Of a stretch of 27,393 nt of DNA, positions 1 to 6,056 are shown one piece after another. The notes under the pieces were generated by a model. That model had not been told where the DNA came from. It made no database searches and worked only from the letters and a program-made list of their open reading frames with translations. Origin of the DNA: a virus. Within the stretch, counting starts at the first letter, position 1. Each line of letters begins with the position of its first letter. Made by a program: the position numbers and the translations under genes. The DNA is taken from positions 1 through 27,393 of IMG/VR virus record IMGVR_UViG_3300030389_000517, one strand, 5' to 3'.

Positions 1-86
1 TGACCTAACTCAATATAAGTTTTACTTATAAGATCTACTGAACCCATAAGCAACTCTTCTTTTGTCATTGTTTTAATTAACTTCAT
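1..86 (-). CDS. 5' end of an unidentified gene, cut by window edge
   Basis: Only the first 28 codons are present, starting MKLIKTMTKEELLMG and then running off the left edge. I start it at the ATG at 86, which lies inside the last codons of the replication-initiator-like gene upstream (overlap of 14 bases). A second in-frame ATG at 68 is the alternative start. The frame is open to the edge. It is the last visible member of the DNA-replication operon, so a helicase, helicase loader or other replication protein would fit by position, but the few residues seen carry no recognisable motif. Confidence 0.55.
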   Translation of the reverse strand, partial: MKLIKTMTKEELLMGSVDLISKTYIELG

Positions 87-720
87 TGTCTAGTTGTTGT
101 TTTAATTTTTGTTTTACATTCATGTTTTTTTGCAGATGCAAATGTATCTTACTTGTACCTTTGACGTTTTTTACCTGTCTTTTCTCCCATGTTCTTACAC
201 AAGCCTTCCAATCTTTCATTTTGTTTTTACCTACCTTCCAATCTTTACTTTGGTAAAAATCATAAAAAGTTTCTGCATCTATATTATTTTTTCTTTCAAA
301 ACAATAATCACTTATATCTTGAATAGTTGGTTTTTTAAAACGCCTTTTATTACTATCTGTAAGATTAATATTAATACTTGTATTATTATCCTTTAAGTTT
401 TCTTTAATACCCCCCTTGTCGTTTTCTTTAATACCCCCTTTAATAATACTTAAATACCTCCTATCAATTTCTTTAGTACCCTCTTTGTATGTATAATAAG
501 AAGATATATATCCATTAGATATTAGTTCGCTTATCCATTTAGAAACAGTTACCACACTTTTATTGTACAAAGCAGCAAAGTATTTGTTAGTAGCAAAACA
601 CTCTCCGTTCATATTTAAAAGTGCAGTAATCTCTGCATACAATAATTTTGCATTAGCTGTCAAGTTTTTATCATATCTAACCTCAGCACTAATTACCGCA
701 TAATAGTTTGGTTGTTTCAT
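73..720 (-). CDS. Replication-initiator-like winged-helix protein
   Basis: A 215-residue protein. Residues about 3-85 look like the winged-helix domain of phage and plasmid replication initiators (HTH_36 type): a start like MKQPNYYAVISAEVRYD, then LTANAKLLYAEI, then TNKYFAALYNKSVVTVSKWI as the helix-turn-helix, and NGYISSYYTYKEG as the wing. The remainder is polar and basic, as in DnaD-like or RepA-like initiators that recruit helicase. It contains a short tandem repeat, GGIKEND then GGIKENL, near residues 95-110. The ATG at 720 overlaps the TAA of the preceding gene (TAATG), which suggests translational coupling. The fold is reasonably clear; the initiator role is inferred from the fold and from neighbours in the replication block. 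Confidence 0.6.
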   Translation of the reverse strand: MKQPNYYAVISAEVRYDKNLTANAKLLYAEITALLNMNGECFATNKYFAALYNKSVVTVSKWISELISNGYISSYYTYKEGTKEIDRRYLSIIKGGIKENDKGGIKENLKDNNTSININLTDSNKRRFKKPTIQDISDYCFERKNNIDAETFYDFYQSKDWKVGKNKMKDWKACVRTWEKRQVKNVKGTSKIHLHLQKNMNVKQKLKQQLDNEVN

Positions 721-968
721 TAAAATGGTGCGTCTGTATTTTTAGTATCTTCTTTTTGTTGAGGTTCATAATCATTTACATAAGCATAATGAGTTGCACC
801 CTTTTCTGATGGCTCTCTTCTTTCTGCTATGACCATTGACACCCAACCATTCTTTGCATTAGATTGTAAATCTTCTACTTTGAAGTTTGCAACCATCATT
901 GATCCAAATTTTGTTTCAATGTTTTTTATACTACTCGGTAAGTAGATTTTCTCTTTTTTCTCTTTCAT
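720..968 (-). CDS. Small protein with SSB-like C-terminal tip
   Basis: An 82-residue protein with a probable beta-rich core (about residues 8-68: IYLPSSIKNIETKFGSMM, ANFKVEDL, NGWVSMVIAERRE, THYAYVNDYEP). A short polar linker follows, and it ends in NTDAPF. Bacterial and many phage SSB proteins end in an acidic tip of the form D-x-P-F that recruits repair and replication proteins, and this C-terminus matches that form. The body is shorter than a normal OB-fold SSB (about 110 residues before the tail), so I call it SSB-like only. It overlaps the end of the DnaA-domain gene by 38 bases and couples to the initiator gene by TAATG. An ssDNA-binding role is inferred from the tip and the location. 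Confidence 0.45.
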   Translation of the reverse strand: MKEKKEKIYLPSSIKNIETKFGSMMVANFKVEDLQSNAKNGWVSMVIAERREPSEKGATHYAYVNDYEPQQKEDTKNTDAPF

Positions 969-1371
969 GTTTAAATTTATTTATTTTATATAATTTATCT
1001 AATTGTTCTGTAATTGATTTTAATTGTTTCTCTAATCCTTCTATCTCTTCATCTATCTCTACTTCTATTATTCTATTTTCTATTCTTTCAAACTCTTTTA
1101 AATCTTTGTTGTAGTGATTGTAAAAGAACTCAAATTGTCTTGTGTGATGAATAACAGAGGCATGATGTAAATTTGTAACTCTGGATATTTCTTTCAATGT
1201 TAAATCAAACATCTCTCTAAGTATGTATATATACATTCTCTTAGCATGTATAATACTTTTTTTTCTACTACCTAAAAATATTTTATCTATATCAACATCA
1301 TATATGTGTGCTATTTCTGTAAGAATAATATTATTGTAGTATTCGCTAAATTTTAATCTTCTTCTTTTCAT
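931..1371 (-). CDS. DnaA domain IV-like DNA-binding protein with coiled coil
   Basis: A 146-residue protein. Residues about 15-85 resemble the C-terminal duplex-DNA-binding domain (domain IV) of DnaA: an ITLEIA-like first helix (ILTEIAHIYDVDIDKIFLGS), a basic stretch KKSIIHAKRMYIYILREM, then TLKEISRVTNLHHASVIHH. The last part corresponds to the DnaA signature, usually GRDHTTVLHA. No AAA+ ATPase (domain III) is present, so it cannot hydrolyse ATP like DnaA. Residues about 87-140 are a charged heptad-rich helix, probably a dimerising coiled coil. It starts at the ATG at 1371, directly downstream of the inverted-repeat region 1388-1555, the obvious candidate target. It may act as phage origin binder or as a regulator. 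Confidence 0.65.
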   Translation of the reverse strand: MKRRRLKFSEYYNNIILTEIAHIYDVDIDKIFLGSRKKSIIHAKRMYIYILREMFDLTLKEISRVTNLHHASVIHHTRQFEFFYNHYNKDLKEFERIENRIIEVEIDEEIEGLEKQLKSITEQLDKLYKINKFKHEREKRENLLTE

Positions 1372-1387
1372 ATTTATAATTTTTAAA

Positions 1388-1555
1388 AACTATATAAGTA
1401 GAGAATCACACCCTACTTGTTGTTGTAAATAATTGTTATAATCTTTGTTAATACTATATTTACTATTATTGTTTATCAATTAATGTGATCATAATCTATT
1501 ACAAAGTATAACCGCACGTTAATATTATAATGATTATAACTCTACTTATATAGTT
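1388..1555. repeat. Intergenic region bounded by a perfect 16-bp inverted repeat
   Basis: The left arm AACTATATAAGTAGAG (1388-1403) and its exact reverse complement (1540-1555) bound 136 bases of very AT-rich sequence. Inside are a second inverted pair, GTTATAATC at 1435-1443 and GATTATAAC at 1532-1540, a further ATAATC at 1491-1496, and GTTAATA twice (1447-1453 and 1518-1524). A local alternative stem, AAGTAG at 1396-1401 with CTACTT at 1413-1418, would compete with the long-range pairing in RNA. This is the longest gene-free stretch in the replication block. It could be a replication origin, paired operators or a transcript-level switch. I found no consensus DnaA box in it. Confidence 0.7.
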
Positions 1556-1558
1556 ATG

Positions 1559-1801
1559 TTAATTAATGTCATAAACTACAGTGTCTATGATGTCTTGTAT
1601 ATCTAAACCTAAAAAATCTGCTAATCTTTTTGCATGTATAAATCGCATGTTTGTTGGTTTTTCTATAAATTTTTTACTTGTTAAATAATTTACTTCTAGT
1701 ATCGAGCAAAGTCTTAAATTAGATATTCCGTATATTCTTAACAATGCTTCAAACTCATTCCTAGACTTTCTAATTTTTTCTAATGAATATTTTTTAGTCA
1801 T
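1559..1801 (-). CDS. Small HTH-type DNA-binding protein
   Basis: An 80-residue protein from the ATG at 1801; a TTG two codons upstream is possible but less likely. Residues about 14-75 have the layout of a lambda-repressor-like helix-turn-helix: NEFEALLRIYGISNLRLCSILEV as helices 1-2, NYLTSKKFIEKPTN around the recognition helix, then MRFIHAKRLADFLGL as a closing helix. It overlaps the end of the preceding gene by 8 bases. The right arm of the inverted repeat starts 3 bases after its stop codon, so an autoregulatory or origin-associated repressor role is plausible. It is too small for a full CI-like repressor with an oligomerisation domain, and no antirepressor or integrase is seen. The specific function is unknown. 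Confidence 0.5.
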   Translation of the reverse strand: MTKKYSLEKIRKSRNEFEALLRIYGISNLRLCSILEVNYLTSKKFIEKPTNMRFIHAKRLADFLGLDIQDIIDTVVYDIN

Positions 1802-2054
1802 TGTCAAACACTCCGTCTTTTAACATTTTAAGCCATTGTTTTTGTGGATCGGTTTCTATTTTATTTTGATAAATTTTTTTTATAATATCTTCTGCTTCTA
1901 TTTGTGTAATATAATTCATTCTGTTGTAAATATCTTCTTTATCAGCAGCAGATATTGATGTGTTATCAATCTGAGTTTCAATGATGAACCACTGCTCATT
2001 TGTCATAAGTGGTGGCTCACCATTTGTCAACTCATCAAACCAATCATCTTGCAT
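1794..2054 (-). CDS. Hypothetical acidic protein of the replication operon
   Basis: An 86-residue acidic, helix-rich protein that I do not recognise. Visible features are a tryptophan-containing start (DDWFDEL), a stretch TNEQWFIIETQIDN, a central helix AADKEDIYNRMNYITQIEAEDIIKKI and a C-terminus QKQWLKMLKDGVFDND. No cysteines, signal or membrane segment are present. The start codon overlaps the TAA of the recombination-type gene upstream (TAATG), and the end overlaps the HTH gene by 8 bases, so it is a coupled member of the early operon. Phage genes in this position are often partners of recombination or replication proteins, but nothing in the sequence proves that. Confidence 0.55.
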   Translation of the reverse strand: MQDDWFDELTNGEPPLMTNEQWFIIETQIDNTSISAADKEDIYNRMNYITQIEAEDIIKKIYQNKIETDPQKQWLKMLKDGVFDND

Positions 2055-2500
2055 TAGTCAACAATCTCATCTTGACCAAACACTCCTTGCTCATAAAAAC
2101 CTGCAATTTTCAGAACTACCCTACTCATTGCTCTTTTCTCAGCCATAGCGACTGGGAACTTTTTACCACCACCCATTAAGTTCTCATTAGATGCTTCTCC
2201 AAAACTCATAGCGTTTCTTACATCTTTACCAACTTTCATGGTGGCGGCTGCTCTTAACACACAGATATTTTTTTCTATATCCATGTTTATCACTTCATAT
2301 GCTACAGTAATACTGTTTCTTGATACGATCTTATCAATACCTGTTCTTGTGATAATTACAAAACCTCTTTTGTCTTTGTATATATCTTCTTCTGTAAGTC
2401 CATTTTCTTTATATAATCTTCTTAATGCCTCTTTTCTTGTTTCTACAACAGGTTCATTTTGTACTGATTGTAATTTTGTTTGTCCGTTCATTTTTTTCAT
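2054..2500 (-). CDS. Putative recombination protein (single-strand-annealing type)
   Basis: A 148-residue protein. After a polar N-terminus, residues about 38-135 read like a compact beta-beta-beta-alpha core: RGFVIITRTGIDKIV, SITVAYEVINMDIEKN, ICVLRAAATMKVG, then a glycine-rich segment and KKFPVAMAEKRAMSRVVLKIAGFY. The closing pattern, AMAEKRA followed by R and a hydrophobic helix, is one I associate with phage proteins annotated as Rad52-like, Erf-like or otherwise uncharacterised annealing or ssDNA-binding proteins. Its start forms an ATGA overlap with the preceding gene and its TAA overlaps the next ATG. A role in phage DNA recombination or replication is inferred. I cannot name the family with certainty. 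Confidence 0.45.
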   Translation of the reverse strand: MKKMNGQTKLQSVQNEPVVETRKEALRRLYKENGLTEEDIYKDKRGFVIITRTGIDKIVSRNSITVAYEVINMDIEKNICVLRAAATMKVGKDVRNAMSFGEASNENLMGGGKKFPVAMAEKRAMSRVVLKIAGFYEQGVFGQDEIVD

Positions 2501-2682
2501 TTGTTTTTGTTTTTAGTTATTAATTTATTTATTGATTGTAATTTTTGTTTTAATTCTATAATTTCTAATTTGTGTTTTGTGTTTGCTTTTCTTAATCTTT
2601 GAATTTCATAATTGTTAATTTCGTTTTCATCTAAATTATAAAACTTTTCAGTTATTCCGTTTAAGGGTAAATATGTTTCCAT
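2497..2682 (-). CDS. Small coiled-coil protein, first gene of the early operon
   Basis: A 61-residue protein from the ATG at 2682. A TTG further up is in frame, but it overlaps the -33 element of the promoter at 2710-2740, so it is unlikely to be transcribed. It begins METYLPLNGITEKFYNLDEN, then continues as a lysine-rich heptad helix (about residues 25-60: NYEIQRLRKANTKHK, EIIELKQKLQSINK). The stop TGA overlaps the next ATG (ATGA). No function is recognised. It may be a small DNA- or protein-binding helper, possibly a regulator, given that it leads the operon. Confidence 0.55.
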   Translation of the reverse strand: METYLPLNGITEKFYNLDENEINNYEIQRLRKANTKHKLEIIELKQKLQSINKLITKNKNK

Positions 2683-2709
2683 GTTTTTAGTTTTAGTTAA
2701 TATTTGCAG

Positions 2710-2740
2710 CAAAGTTATAAAATTGAAACTAAATACCAAA
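2710..2740 (-). promoter_or_regulatory. Bacteroidetes-type promoter TTTG-N19-TAACTTTG
   Basis: On the minus strand, TTTG (2740-2737) is followed after exactly 19 bases by TAACTTTG (2717-2710). This fits the Bacteroidetes consensus of TTTG near -33 and TAnnTTTG near -7. Transcription should begin a few bases downstream, about 20 bases before the ATG at 2682. It would drive the early set from the coiled-coil gene to the HTH gene, perhaps further. The match to both boxes and the spacing make this the best promoter in the window. Confidence 0.7.
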
Positions 2741-2789
2741 CTTTTTTCAACATTTTTTTAATAAATGTGTATTTACTAGATAAAATTAT

Positions 2790-3881
2790 TTAGAAATAAT
2801 GAACTAATCTTGCAACTTGACCACTGTTTTTTTCATGTACAAAACCTTCTACTGCTTTTAAAATACCTGTATATCCTTTTCTGTTATGCCAACTGTCTGT
2901 GCCAGAAGGCGATCTCATATATTCTACAGTAACCCCAATAAAATCTTTTGCATCTCTCCACTTATGTTTTACTTTGTGATGTAAATGATGTAAATACCAG
3001 TATCTATATTTTGTGCTGCTCCACATATTAGGTTTTTCTTGTGCCATAAGCAAAGGTAAATTATCCATTTTTGCACCATCTCCATGCTCTAAACCTATAA
3101 GATTACTACCATACTGATAATACTTTCTATGTGAAACGCTAACATCAAATGTAACTTCTGGATCTAATCTAAACCAACTTTTCAAAGCATGTGCTAAATG
3201 AAAACCACTTTGGTAATCATGATTACTCATGCTATGCAAAACATCTACTGGAGCAATCTTTCTTAACATCTCTACGCACTTTACATACAAAGCTAATGCC
3301 ACTTCAAAATGCTCCCACCATTTACCATCAGCATCTTGATGTGTTCCTTTTGTAGTTGTATTATAAACATTATCAATATGCAAAACATCATTGCCTACGC
3401 AAAACAAAACTCTTTCTATGTCAAAGCCTTTAGATTTGTCTATTAGGCCTTGTAAGCCCTCTAAAACACGCATACAAGCAGTTTCAACGTCATATCCGCT
3501 ACCTGTTTCCGTTGCATTTGCATATTTACCAATATGTATATCTGCAGGGTTGATGACTAAAAGATGTGATTTTTTCTTATTATTTCTTCTTATTGAAGGA
3601 TATTCTGGAGAATAATTTTTTATAAAATTAGTAACTTGTTTTATGATATCATCAGAACTTGCTGTAAGGTCTTCTTTAGTTACAATACTAAATCTAAAAT
3701 CGCCACTAGCAGACTGCCAGTGTTTTACAGAAACTACATCTTTTTTTGATATGCCTCTTTCTTTTAAATGTATATCTAATGCTGTATTTCCGTTTATATT
3801 TGTTGTGCTTTCTGCTCTATTTTCGTATATAAGTTCTACTTCTTCTGGTGTTAGTCTTAGTCTTTTACCATTTTTTTTCAT
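2790..3881 (-). CDS. Calcineurin-like metallophosphoesterase
   Basis: A 363-residue protein. From about residue 105 it carries the motifs of the binuclear-metal phosphoesterase fold (Mre11/SbcD and relatives): D114-x-H116 in PADIHIGKY, G-N164-D165 in FCVGNDVLHID, N220-H221 in SMSNHDYQ, H266 in LEHGDG, and the histidine cluster HHLHH at 298-302 in place of the usual GHxH. Residues 1-100 are a charged N-terminal extension with a short helical start (LTPEEVELIYE). Related phage proteins are taken to be nucleases or phosphatases acting on DNA, but substrate cannot be read from sequence. It follows the late-operon terminator and stands before the promoter-driven early set, so it may be its own unit. 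Confidence 0.8.
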   Translation of the reverse strand: MKKNGKRLRLTPEEVELIYENRAESTTNINGNTALDIHLKERGISKKDVVSVKHWQSASGDFRFSIVTKEDLTASSDDIIKQVTNFIKNYSPEYPSIRRNNKKKSHLLVINPADIHIGKYANATETGSGYDVETACMRVLEGLQGLIDKSKGFDIERVLFCVGNDVLHIDNVYNTTTKGTHQDADGKWWEHFEVALALYVKCVEMLRKIAPVDVLHSMSNHDYQSGFHLAHALKSWFRLDPEVTFDVSVSHRKYYQYGSNLIGLEHGDGAKMDNLPLLMAQEKPNMWSSTKYRYWYLHHLHHKVKHKWRDAKDFIGVTVEYMRSPSGTDSWHNRKGYTGILKAVEGFVHEKNSGQVARLVHYF

Positions 3882-3903
3882 AGTTTTTTGTTTAAAGGTT
3901 TTA

Positions 3904-3938
3904 CAAGTATAATAAAAAAAAAGGTTTAAAAAAACAAA
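3904..3938 (-). promoter_or_regulatory. Weak promoter candidate before the metallophosphoesterase gene
   Basis: On the minus strand, TATACTTG (3911-3904) differs by one base from TAnnTTTG, and a TTTG (3938-3935) lies upstream. The spacing is 23 bases rather than about 19, and the upstream box falls in the T-run of the terminator, so this is only a candidate. A promoter is expected here, because the late transcript seems to end just upstream. Confidence 0.25.
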
Positions 3939-3963
3939 AGTGAGATGCTTATTAACATCCCAC
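3928..3963 (-). terminator. Rho-independent terminator closing the late block
   Basis: On the minus strand GTGGGATG (3963-3956) pairs with CATCTCAC (3947-3940) in an 8-bp stem with one G-U pair and an 8-base loop. It is followed at once by TTTTG and seven T (3939-3928), with another T-run further on. It sits after the stop of the holin-like gene and before the metallophosphoesterase gene, as expected for the end of the late (structural and lysis) transcript. Confidence 0.7.
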
Positions 3964-4027
3964 TATTGATAACTATAAACAATGAATCAAAGATAGGCAC
4001 AACCCTACCTTTATTGTGCAAATATAA

Positions 4028-4306
4028 TTATTTTTTACAATCTTTTGCACAATCTGAACAGTTTTTTTCAAATACAGAAAAACATAAAGGTAAAACACCT
4101 AGTGCTGTTAACAACAAAGCATTAGTGTCAATACCATTTTTTTCTATATATAAACTAGCAGCCAATACTATAACTCCGCTAATAGTTCTTTTGCTGCTCC
4201 ATTTACCTTTTGTGTCAGTAAATAATTCTTTTATTGCTTTTATTAGTTCTGTTAAAGGCTTAACACCATTTTTGACAATAGCTTCGCCTAGCCATTTTTT
4301 TATCAT
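4028..4306 (-). CDS. Putative holin (small membrane protein)
   Basis: A 92-residue protein with a charged amphipathic N-terminal half (MIKKWLGEAIVKNGVKPLTELIKAIKEL). Two hydrophobic segments follow, about residues 43-54 (ISGVIVLAASLY) and 63-79 (NALLLTALGVLPLCFSVF), and the C-terminus is short and polar with three cysteines (KNCSDCAKDCKK). Size, two possible membrane passes and a position next to the M15 peptidase fit a holin, which would permeabilise the inner membrane to end infection. It is the last gene before the terminator. Cysteines in the tail are unusual for holins. The assignment rests on context and hydropathy, not on a family motif. Confidence 0.45.
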   Translation of the reverse strand: MIKKWLGEAIVKNGVKPLTELIKAIKELFTDTKGKWSSKRTISGVIVLAASLYIEKNGIDTNALLLTALGVLPLCFSVFEKNCSDCAKDCKK

Positions 4307-4311
4307 TTTAT

Positions 4312-4467
4312 TTATTTTTTATAGTTAGGAATTATTGCATCAATGATTGTGTCTATCCAACCAAAGATCTTATTATCTGTTTCTGTTGGTGTTAGGTTAG
4401 TTACTACTTTAGCAAAAGCCATCAATCCTACTAATAACTCTAACCAGTTTTCTGTTATAAAATTCAT
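4312..4467 (-). CDS. 51-residue putative membrane peptide in the lysis cluster
   Basis: A short open frame running from the ATG at 4467 to a TAA at 4312, between the M15 peptidase and the holin-like gene. It begins MNFITENWLELLVGLMAFAK, of which about residues 8-23 can form a membrane-spanning helix, and continues to FGWIDTIIDAIIPNYKK, a second amphipathic stretch. It fills the gap neatly, with 5 bases to the next ATG. Small proteins of this kind near phage lysis genes are often holins or holin partners, so either this one or its larger neighbour could be the holin. Confidence 0.6.
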   Translation of the reverse strand: MNFITENWLELLVGLMAFAKVVTNLTPTETDNKIFGWIDTIIDAIIPNYKK

Positions 4468-4489
4468 AATATTTAATTTTAATTAATAA

Positions 4490-4846
4490 TTAATACAGCC
4501 ATATTACTGGACTTACTTTGTCTACTACATCTATATCTACATGTATAAAAGATTTATGTAGACCAAATCTTTCAAACTCAGCATACACTAAAGCATCCAT
4601 CATTATTGCTCTTGTATTACTATCTGCACAATGTATGTCTACAGCTAAACCTTTTATATGTGATGACGTTGGGTTTTTTATGCTTTCTGGATGCTTAGGA
4701 CATCTATAACCACTTGTAATCTTAAATGGTATTTTAGCGAATCCTCTAGCTTTTTCAAGCATACGCAACAAGTCAACACTTATAACTGTTTCACCGCATC
4801 CACACTTACAAGTAAATTCAGACTTCTTAAAATATTTTAGTGGCAT
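4490..4846 (-). CDS. M15-family peptidase, putative endolysin
   Basis: A 118-residue protein of the D-Ala-D-Ala carboxypeptidase/endopeptidase type (Peptidase_M15, the VanY/phage endolysin group). It opens KYFKKSEFTCKCGCG, followed by a helix, KITSGYRCPKHP, then S62-H63 in SSHIKGLAVDIH with D70, and H102 in FIHVDID. H63, D70 and H102 are the expected zinc ligands. The frame stays open upstream to 5023, but that region is lysine-rich out-of-frame reading of the upstream gene. The ATG at 4846, one base after that gene's stop, fits the family's normal N-terminus. It should cleave peptidoglycan peptide cross-links during lysis. The CKCGCG segment is a common small addition in phage members. Confidence 0.85.
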   Translation of the reverse strand: MPLKYFKKSEFTCKCGCGETVISVDLLRMLEKARGFAKIPFKITSGYRCPKHPESIKNPTSSHIKGLAVDIHCADSNTRAIMMDALVYAEFERFGLHKSFIHVDIDVVDKVSPVIWLY

Positions 4847-4847
4847 C

Positions 4848-5912
4848 TTATAAGCGTCTTCTAAGGTTTTTGATGACTTCATCAAAATATCCTCCGAACT
4901 CTTGCTTAATTTCTTCTTCACTATTTTCTCTTGTTTCTTCTCTTTTAGTTTCTTCTTCTGTTGGCATTTTTTCTTCTTTTTTGTCAACATCATAAGTAAA
5001 CTTGATAACCATTTTTTTATCATCTTCTTCCATCATTATTTCTGCCATACCATCTTTGTGTAGTTTTCGCATAGTTTCTTCTGAAAGGTGTATGTGTAAA
5101 TCATGCTCATCATCTGATTTGTATTTGTCTTTATCCATTTTAAAATTTTTTTTAGTTTGTTTTTTTTCTTCTTTTTTAGTTGTTTTCATAGGATGTTTAT
5201 CTGGTAATAAATCTGTATCATGTTTACCACTCCTATACCTGCCGTTTCTCATTGCAAAAAGAAAAGAATTTACTCTTGCTATAGCCCATTGATCTGGGCC
5301 TGTAACTCCTTCTCTAACACTTTCTGGATTTGTGTAATATGCTCCTACTCCTCTTACAAAAACCTTTTCTAGCTTTGCAACTGTTACTTTTGGATTCCAC
5401 TCTTTTTTGAGATCTTTTACATCTTCATTGTGTTTCTCCATTTTATTCTTTAGTGTCTTTTTAATTCTTTCACTTACTTCTGTCTTTTTTTGATTCTTAG
5501 GATTGTCTATTTGTTCTAACTTTCTTATAGCCCAATTGATACCTTCGTCACCTCCCCAACAATCCCAAGCAATACCACCACACCCATCTTCGTATGGTAC
5601 ATCTTTATTTTGTTGATGTCTTTTAAATTGTGCCATCCTAGCGATCACATCCCTACTCAAACCATCTCTGTTTTTGAGTTGATTGGCTCTGGCAAATCCC
5701 ACAGGTGTTAGGCAATCGTTTGGATTATCATTTTCTTTTAACCACTTTAATGCTCTTGCTGCATTTTCAGAAGCAGCTTTTGGATAATCGTCATAAGTTT
5801 CTTGTGCATAATAATCTTTATTAGCACTTTCACACTCTGATTTTGTATCATACTCGCACTTGCCAGTTTGACCAAATTTGTATTTACCATTTTCACATTT
5901 ATAACAAGGCAT
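4848..5912 (-). CDS. Conserved phage structural-type protein with Cys-rich N-terminus
   Basis: A 354-residue mosaic protein. Residues 1-35 hold paired cysteines (MPCYKCENGKYKFG, KCEYDTKSECES), probably a small metal-binding or disulfide knot. About 47-135 is a block with ENAARALKWLKEND, TPVGFARANQLKN and GCGGIAWDCWGGDEG. About 175-240 contains VRGVGAYYTNPESVR, QWAIARVNSFLFAMRNG and SGKHDTDLLPDKHPM. I recall both patterns from phage proteins annotated only as structural or of unknown function. The rest (245-354) is highly charged, rich in Lys and Glu, with helical segments. It lies between structural and lysis genes. Candidate roles are a virion protein or a protein packaged with DNA. No enzyme motif was seen. 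Confidence 0.6.
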   Translation of the reverse strand: MPCYKCENGKYKFGQTGKCEYDTKSECESANKDYYAQETYDDYPKAASENAARALKWLKENDNPNDCLTPVGFARANQLKNRDGLSRDVIARMAQFKRHQQNKDVPYEDGCGGIAWDCWGGDEGINWAIRKLEQIDNPKNQKKTEVSERIKKTLKNKMEKHNEDVKDLKKEWNPKVTVAKLEKVFVRGVGAYYTNPESVREGVTGPDQWAIARVNSFLFAMRNGRYRSGKHDTDLLPDKHPMKTTKKEEKKQTKKNFKMDKDKYKSDDEHDLHIHLSEETMRKLHKDGMAEIMMEEDDKKMVIKFTYDVDKKEEKMPTEEETKREETRENSEEEIKQEFGGYFDEVIKNLRRRL

Positions 5913-5917
5913 ATCTT

Positions 5918-6055
5918 TTATTTTTTACCCTGCCCTACATAGGGCTTACTATATTGTTTACCACCTACTGTTCTACTTTTATTTTTAGAATGTATGCCTC
6001 GTCTTTTTTTACGAGAACCACCACTAAATTTAAATGTCATACCTTTCTTAGCCAT
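5918..6055 (-). CDS. 45-residue very basic protein
   Basis: A short frame from the ATG at 6055 to a TAA at 5918. It begins MAKKGMTFKFSGGSRKKRRG and ends with KPYVGQGKK. About one third of residues are Lys or Arg, and Gly and Ser make up much of the rest, so it is probably disordered and able to bind nucleic acid. It fits exactly between neighbours (1 base after the upstream gene, 5 bases before the next), which supports its being real. I recall similar tiny basic proteins in the structural region of Bacteroidetes phages, with no known role. Confidence 0.6.
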   Translation of the reverse strand: MAKKGMTFKFSGGSRKKRRGIHSKNKSRTVGGKQYSKPYVGQGKK

Positions 6056-6056
6056 A

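Noticed and set aside
1501-1509. TATACTTTG on the minus strand as a -7 promoter element (also at 27176-27184)
   Set aside because: It has three bases, not two, between TA and TTTG, and neither copy has TTTG at about 19 bases upstream.
4847-5023. N-terminal extension of the M15 peptidase frame up to 5023
   Set aside because: The 59 extra residues are lysine-rich, unlike the family, and read out of frame inside the upstream gene. The ATG at 4846 follows that gene's stop by one base and gives a normal peptidase start.
5934-5947. GCCCT/AGGGC hairpin
   Set aside because: It lies within the codons of the 45-residue basic protein, has a 5-bp stem and no T-run, so is probably incidental.
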